Below are positions 14,652-17,498 of a stretch of DNA of 17,498 nt, in pieces. The stretch is from assembly GCA_002254825.2 (NCBI GenBank), contig NJEL02000022.1:1-17498 (forward strand), written 5' to 3'. The position numbers and the translations under genes are program-made. Each line of letters begins with the position of its first letter. The first letter of the stretch is position 1. The notes beneath the pieces are model-generated. The model was not told the DNA's origin, ran no database searches, and saw only the letters and a list, made by a program, of their open reading frames with translations. The stretch is from Methanosarcinales archaeon ex4572_44. GTDB lineage: Archaea; Halobacteriota; Methanosarcinia; Methanosarcinales; EX4572-44.

Positions 14652-15575
14652 ATGAGTGAAGAGCTTGGGATTGTAATCGGCAGGGGTTTTGATACGTGGA
14701 AGAGGAATATTGGAATTGCATTTCCCTTTGTTCTGGATATGCTCTTTTCAGGTATTTTTTTCTTACTGGTTGCTGGCGTGGTTGCTCTTGTGATCGGGAT
14801 TGATGTTTTTCTTAGCTTTACCGAGGGGGCAGGGGCAGTCTTTGGATCGATGGAAGCAGGAGAAAATCCGCAGATCGTGGAGATTTTTGGTTTAGTGGAA
14901 CTCATCAGACCGTATATCGGATTGCTGCTTGTGGCGTTTTTTATTGTTGTGGTTGGCTGGATTATTATCAGAACTTTTTTCAGGGCTGGTGCTATCGGGA
15001 TGGCAAAGATTGCTGTTGAGCGTGGAAGCGCGGGGTTTGGGGAGATGATTCTGTATGCGAAGAGGTGTTTTGTGAATCTTCTGCTTCTGGATGTGTTGAT
15101 CGGTCTCTTAATACTTGCAGGAATCGTTTTTATGCTACCAGCTATTCTTGTTTCACAATCGTCGCCGGGTGGATCTGGTGGGTTTGCTGGCAATTCTGTG
15201 TTGCTCATTCTTGGAACACTGGTGTGGTTTGCCTATATGGTCGTGGTGAGTATTGTTCTCATGGTTGCACCCTATGCATTGGTGGTCGATTCACTCCACC
15301 CGCTTGACGCTGTGAGAGCTGGGTTTGGGTTTTTCACTTCGCACAAGCTTGATGTGGTGATGCTCTTGATTCTGACAATTGCAATCTCCATTCTACCAGG
15401 GATCATACTTGGGAATATACCGTTTGTTGGGGGTGTTCTCAACATGCTCGTTGCAGTGATTGTTATTCAGCCTTTAACACTTGTGTGGTGGGTGCGGCTG
15501 TACATGGCAAAGACTGGAAGAACGATGTATGTGAACGAGCTCTTGCTGCACCCTGACGACTTGAGAGAAGTCTAA
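14652..15575 (+). CDS. Multi-pass membrane protein of unknown function
   Basis: A 307-residue integral membrane protein with about six hydrophobic segments: near residues 20-52, 83-108, 142-168, 183-212, 236-255 and 258-285. A Gly/Ser-rich loop (QSSPGGSGGFAGNS, about 171-184) separates the two halves. The short soluble N-terminus (EELGIVIGRGFDTWKRN) and the motif SLHPLDAVRAGFGFFTSHK before the last helices resemble archaeal DUF4013/DUF7847-like proteins. In these, an amphipathic segment is followed by a paired-helix bundle; their function is not established. I base this on appearance only. ATG 14652 was preferred to an upstream in-frame TTG because the TATA element leaves little or no leader. 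The gene is convergent with larB, stops being six bases apart. Confidence 0.75.
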   Translation: MSEELGIVIGRGFDTWKRNIGIAFPFVLDMLFSGIFFLLVAGVVALVIGIDVFLSFTEGAGAVFGSMEAGENPQIVEIFGLVELIRPYIGLLLVAFFIVVVGWIIIRTFFRAGAIGMAKIAVERGSAGFGEMILYAKRCFVNLLLLDVLIGLLILAGIVFMLPAILVSQSSPGGSGGFAGNSVLLILGTLVWFAYMVVVSIVLMVAPYALVVDSLHPLDAVRAGFGFFTSHKLDVVMLLILTIAISILPGIILGNIPFVGGVLNMLVAVIVIQPLTLVWWVRLYMAKTGRTMYVNELLLHPDDLREV

Positions 15576-15581
15576 GGGGAG

Positions 15582-16379
15582 TTAGGTTTTGGGGCTTTTG
15601 GCCTCTCGGGTTTTGCGTGCTCTTGCGATCTTGTTTGCTATCTGTGCGGCGAAGGCTCCTGCTGTGAAGCCAGCATCGATGTTGACCACGCTCAGAACAG
15701 AGCATGATTGTAGCATGGACAGGAGTGCTGCCCTCCCGCGCCCCCCCTCCCCGTACCCTGTTGATACTGGTACGCCTATAACAGGTGGCTCCACAAGTCC
15801 TGCGATTATGGCGGGGAGTGTCCCCTCTCTCCCTGCTGCAACCACGATGGCATCAACCCCTTCTTCGATCATTTGCTGGAGGTCGGGAAAGAGTCTGTGG
15901 ATTCCTGCAACGCCTGCGTCGTAGAGAGTGTACGCCTCGCATCCCATCTCTTCAGCTATAACACGCGCCTCTTCTGCAACCGGGATGTCTGATGTTCCTG
16001 CTGTGATTATGCCCAGCTTTCCCCCTGTCTTCGTGGTTTCTCTGTAGTGGAGTTGCATTGTTCTGGCTTCTTCGCTCCACGTGTGCGGTATCTCTTCTTC
16101 TTCGATCAGTTCTCCGAGTGCTTTTCTTTGGGCGGGTGTTACACGGGTTATTAGGCATCTGCCAGTTCTCTGTAGCTGGTGGTATGCGATCTTCTTCAAG
16201 TCTTCCATCGTCTTTCCCTCTGCGAGGATGGCTTCTGGTATGCCTGTTCTCTTTGCCCGGTGTATGTCAAGCCTTGCAGTGCTGTCCACTGATAGATATG
16301 TGAGCCGAAGTTCTTTTTCCAACTCAACAATGTCAATTTCACTATTTTTAAATTTTTTAAGTAATGTGAATATTTCCAT
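15582..16379 (-). CDS. larB: LarB, pyridinium-3,5-biscarboxylate mononucleotide synthase
   Basis: LarB carboxylates and hydrolyses nicotinic acid adenine dinucleotide, the first step toward the nickel-pincer nucleotide cofactor. It was formerly annotated as an AIR carboxylase (PurE-like) protein. The 265-residue protein has a helical N-terminal domain with the family block DSTARLDIHRAKRTGIPEAILAEGK (recognised by LDIHRAKRTGIPEAI). The PurE-like C-terminal domain contains GIITAGTSDIPVAEEA, LYDAGVAGIHRL, VVAAGREGTLPAI and GVPVSTGYGEGGRG. Cys226 in LQSCSVLSVVNIDAG aligns with the cysteine that forms the covalent intermediate in the characterised enzyme. ATG 16379 is preceded by GGGGT; upstream ORF residues are low-complexity and were rejected. 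No larC or larE is in the window, so its nickel enzyme is elsewhere or unknown. Confidence 0.93.
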   Translation of the reverse strand: MEIFTLLKKFKNSEIDIVELEKELRLTYLSVDSTARLDIHRAKRTGIPEAILAEGKTMEDLKKIAYHQLQRTGRCLITRVTPAQRKALGELIEEEEIPHTWSEEARTMQLHYRETTKTGGKLGIITAGTSDIPVAEEARVIAEEMGCEAYTLYDAGVAGIHRLFPDLQQMIEEGVDAIVVAAGREGTLPAIIAGLVEPPVIGVPVSTGYGEGGRGRAALLSMLQSCSVLSVVNIDAGFTAGAFAAQIANKIARARKTREAKSPKT

Positions 16380-16518
16380 GTCAATACCCCACCCCAAAAC
16401 AAGAAAAAACTGACGCCAGAGACCACACAAAACCCCTCCCTCCAAACTCAACCAAAACCCAACTTCGCACAAGCAGTAAACTTATGAACAATCAAAATCC
16501 TATTAACACACGATAGAC

Positions 16519-16701
16519 ATGAAACATGACCTGATAGAGATCCTCTGCTGCCCCGCATGCAAAGGCGACCTCGAACTGAATATCGTAGAAGAAGATGAAA
16601 CAGAGATCATAAGAGGTACATTGAAATGCAAAAAATGCGATGAAATCTACCCAATCGAAGACGGCATACCTAACATGCTGCCACCAGACATCCGCGAGTA
16701 A
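16519..16701 (+). CDS. Trm112-like zinc-binding protein
   Basis: A 60-residue Trm112p-like protein (Pfam Trm112p). Relatives in archaea and eukaryotes bind and activate SAM methyltransferases that act on tRNA, rRNA and release factors. The zinc cysteines are seen as CCPAC (10-14) and KCKKC (36-40). The hallmark KCKKCDEIYPIEDGIPNML (IYPI-DGIPxML) is typical and fixes the family. ATG 16519 fits the family start (MKHDLIEILCCPACK). A TATA-like AAACTTATGA is at 16478-16487. The methyltransferase partner is not encoded in the window. The frame stays open beyond the stop into the glucoamylase remnant, but they are not fused. Confidence 0.88.
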   Translation: MKHDLIEILCCPACKGDLELNIVEEDETEIIRGTLKCKKCDEIYPIEDGIPNMLPPDIRE

Positions 16702-16755
16702 CAACCCTCACTCAGCGTACCCCTAAAACCCTCTTCGATAGATATAGCTAACCAA

Positions 16756-17046
16756 ATGAGAGAACAACTGGAAAAACATTTTGTAGATGGTTTTTTCGTA
16801 AGATCGTATGGTAAATTAATTGATAAAGGCATCGACGCGTCTATGCTTGGCATTGTTTATCCCTTTGAGATTTATGAGACAAATGATCCAAGAGTTATTT
16901 CGACTGTAAACGAAATTGAGAAAAGACTTGTCATCAATGGCGGTGTGCATAGGTATGGTTTCAATGAATTGAGAATGAAATACAAGTCTCCGTTCGCCCA
17001 TTGGTGTGACCCCATAAAATGCTTATTGTATCTTCAAAGTTTTTAG
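16756..17046 (+). pseudogene. Glucoamylase-like (glycoside hydrolase family 15) remnant
   Basis: The 96 residues from ATG 16756 match only an internal part of the C-terminal alpha/alpha barrel of GH15 glucan 1,4-alpha-glucosidase-like proteins. FVRSYGKLIDKGIDASMLGIVYPFE (recognised by IDASMLGIVYPF), NDPRVISTVNEIEKRLV and NGGVHRYGF are the family pieces. The catalytic domain start, the substrate-binding starch domain and the usual ending (a Trp-rich motif such as GGNPW followed by a helix) are missing. After HRYGFNELRMK the sequence loses resemblance and stops. The frame is already open upstream to the Trm112 stop (SIDIANQ before the Met looks coding), so the 5' end was probably cut rather than newly started. 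It is a truncated fragment, not a functional enzyme. Family assignment is moderately secure. Confidence 0.7.
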
Positions 17047-17158
17047 GATATCTTCAATCGGCCTGTAATGATTGTAAGCTCATTTGTACATCAAATGGAT
17101 ACGTCATGTTTTATATTCGGCGTCTGATTTAAGCATCTTCACGTTATATTATAGACCC

Positions 17159-17498
17159 GTGATCGATCTCTTTCCAGCAACCCGCGATCGGAGAGCACTG
17201 CTTGATGTGCAGCGCGTCGTTACAGCGCACGCACGTGTAGAGGATCGGTTCGATGAAATAAAGACGATAGAGGTGCTGATCAGGCATTTTTTGACAATAA
17301 GGTGGTATCAGGAATCGTAACACTTGATTACACGACAATGAAAGAGAAAGATTGCGTTTATTCTATTCAAGCCGTGGATTTTCCATACATCCCAACATTT
17401 CTCTCGTTTCGTGAGGGAAGAGCGATCGTCTCAGCTTATGCAGAGCTTCCTGAAAAGCCAGAACTGTTGATGGGCGATGGCTGCGGCATCAATCATCC
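17159..17498 (+). pseudogene. nfi: Endonuclease V, frameshifted and cut by the window end
   Basis: Endonuclease V cleaves DNA (and RNA) near deoxyinosine or inosine. The frame from GTG 17159 gives IDLFPATRDRRALLDVQRVV and EDRFDEIKTIEV. At about 17273 it must switch frame to continue as ADQAFFDNKVVSGIVTLDY, then VDFPYIPTFLSFREGRAIVSAY and GDGCGINH at the edge. Between GAG (17270-17272) and GCT (17275) only two bases stand where the family has V-A-G, so about seven bases are missing. The lesion is next to the Asp of ADQAFF that binds the catalytic metal. FPYIP and the SFRE Glu/Arg region look intact. The start at GTG agrees with family length; a TATA-like TTTATATT lies near 17110. Bases 17047-17158 hold nothing else. 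Without the missing bases the protein ends early at 17320. Confidence 0.85.

Overview
The window reads as euryarchaeal chromosome, most like the methanogen/ANME side (Methanomicrobia or Methanosarcinales-like). The evidence is archaeal EF-1 beta beside its small zinc-ribbon partner, a PAC2 proteasome-assembly protein with a C-terminal hydrophobic-Tyr-X tail, a Thg1-type tRNA guanylyltransferase, a Methanosarcina-type S-layer domain protein with a PGF-CTERM tail, TATA-like promoters and T-rich terminators. Closer placement is inference. No rRNA, tRNA, CRISPR array or insertion sequence was recognised.

Layout. 1-1686: 3' part of uvrB. 1785-3342: PAC2 protein and Thg1 (plus strand). 3382-4260: AT-rich island with an unrecognised 202-aa protein (TTG start) and a possible broken Cys-rich ORF. 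4285-6502: minus-strand cluster zinc ribbon > EF-1 beta > dCMP deaminase > MtaB-type tRNA methylthiotransferase, mostly translation and tRNA function. 6741-11035: plus-strand operon LeuA/CimA-type synthase > ilvB > ilvN > purC. 11113-12327: S-layer-type surface protein whose leader holds a near-perfect inverted repeat. 12670-13950: lysA. 14259-14432: 2x[4Fe-4S] ferredoxin. 14652-15575: multi-pass membrane protein, convergent with larB (15582-16379). 16519-17498: Trm112-like protein, a glucoamylase (GH15) remnant and a frameshifted endonuclease V running off the end.

The most striking feature is a set of lesions at functionally central places. The LeuA/CimA gene has lost its start and RDGEQ catalytic motif to a frameshift or deletion. 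The next gene, ilvB, lacks about 38 residues in frame, including the catalytic Glu of HEQGA. The endonuclease V gene is frameshifted by about 7 missing bases beside its catalytic Asp motif, and the GH15 gene is a stub. Either branched-chain amino acid synthesis is decaying in this lineage, or short conserved segments were lost in assembly. Reads across the junctions would decide. I found no convincing new multi-gene defence or mobile system; the best unexplained items are the S-layer operator-like hairpin and the AT-rich island.
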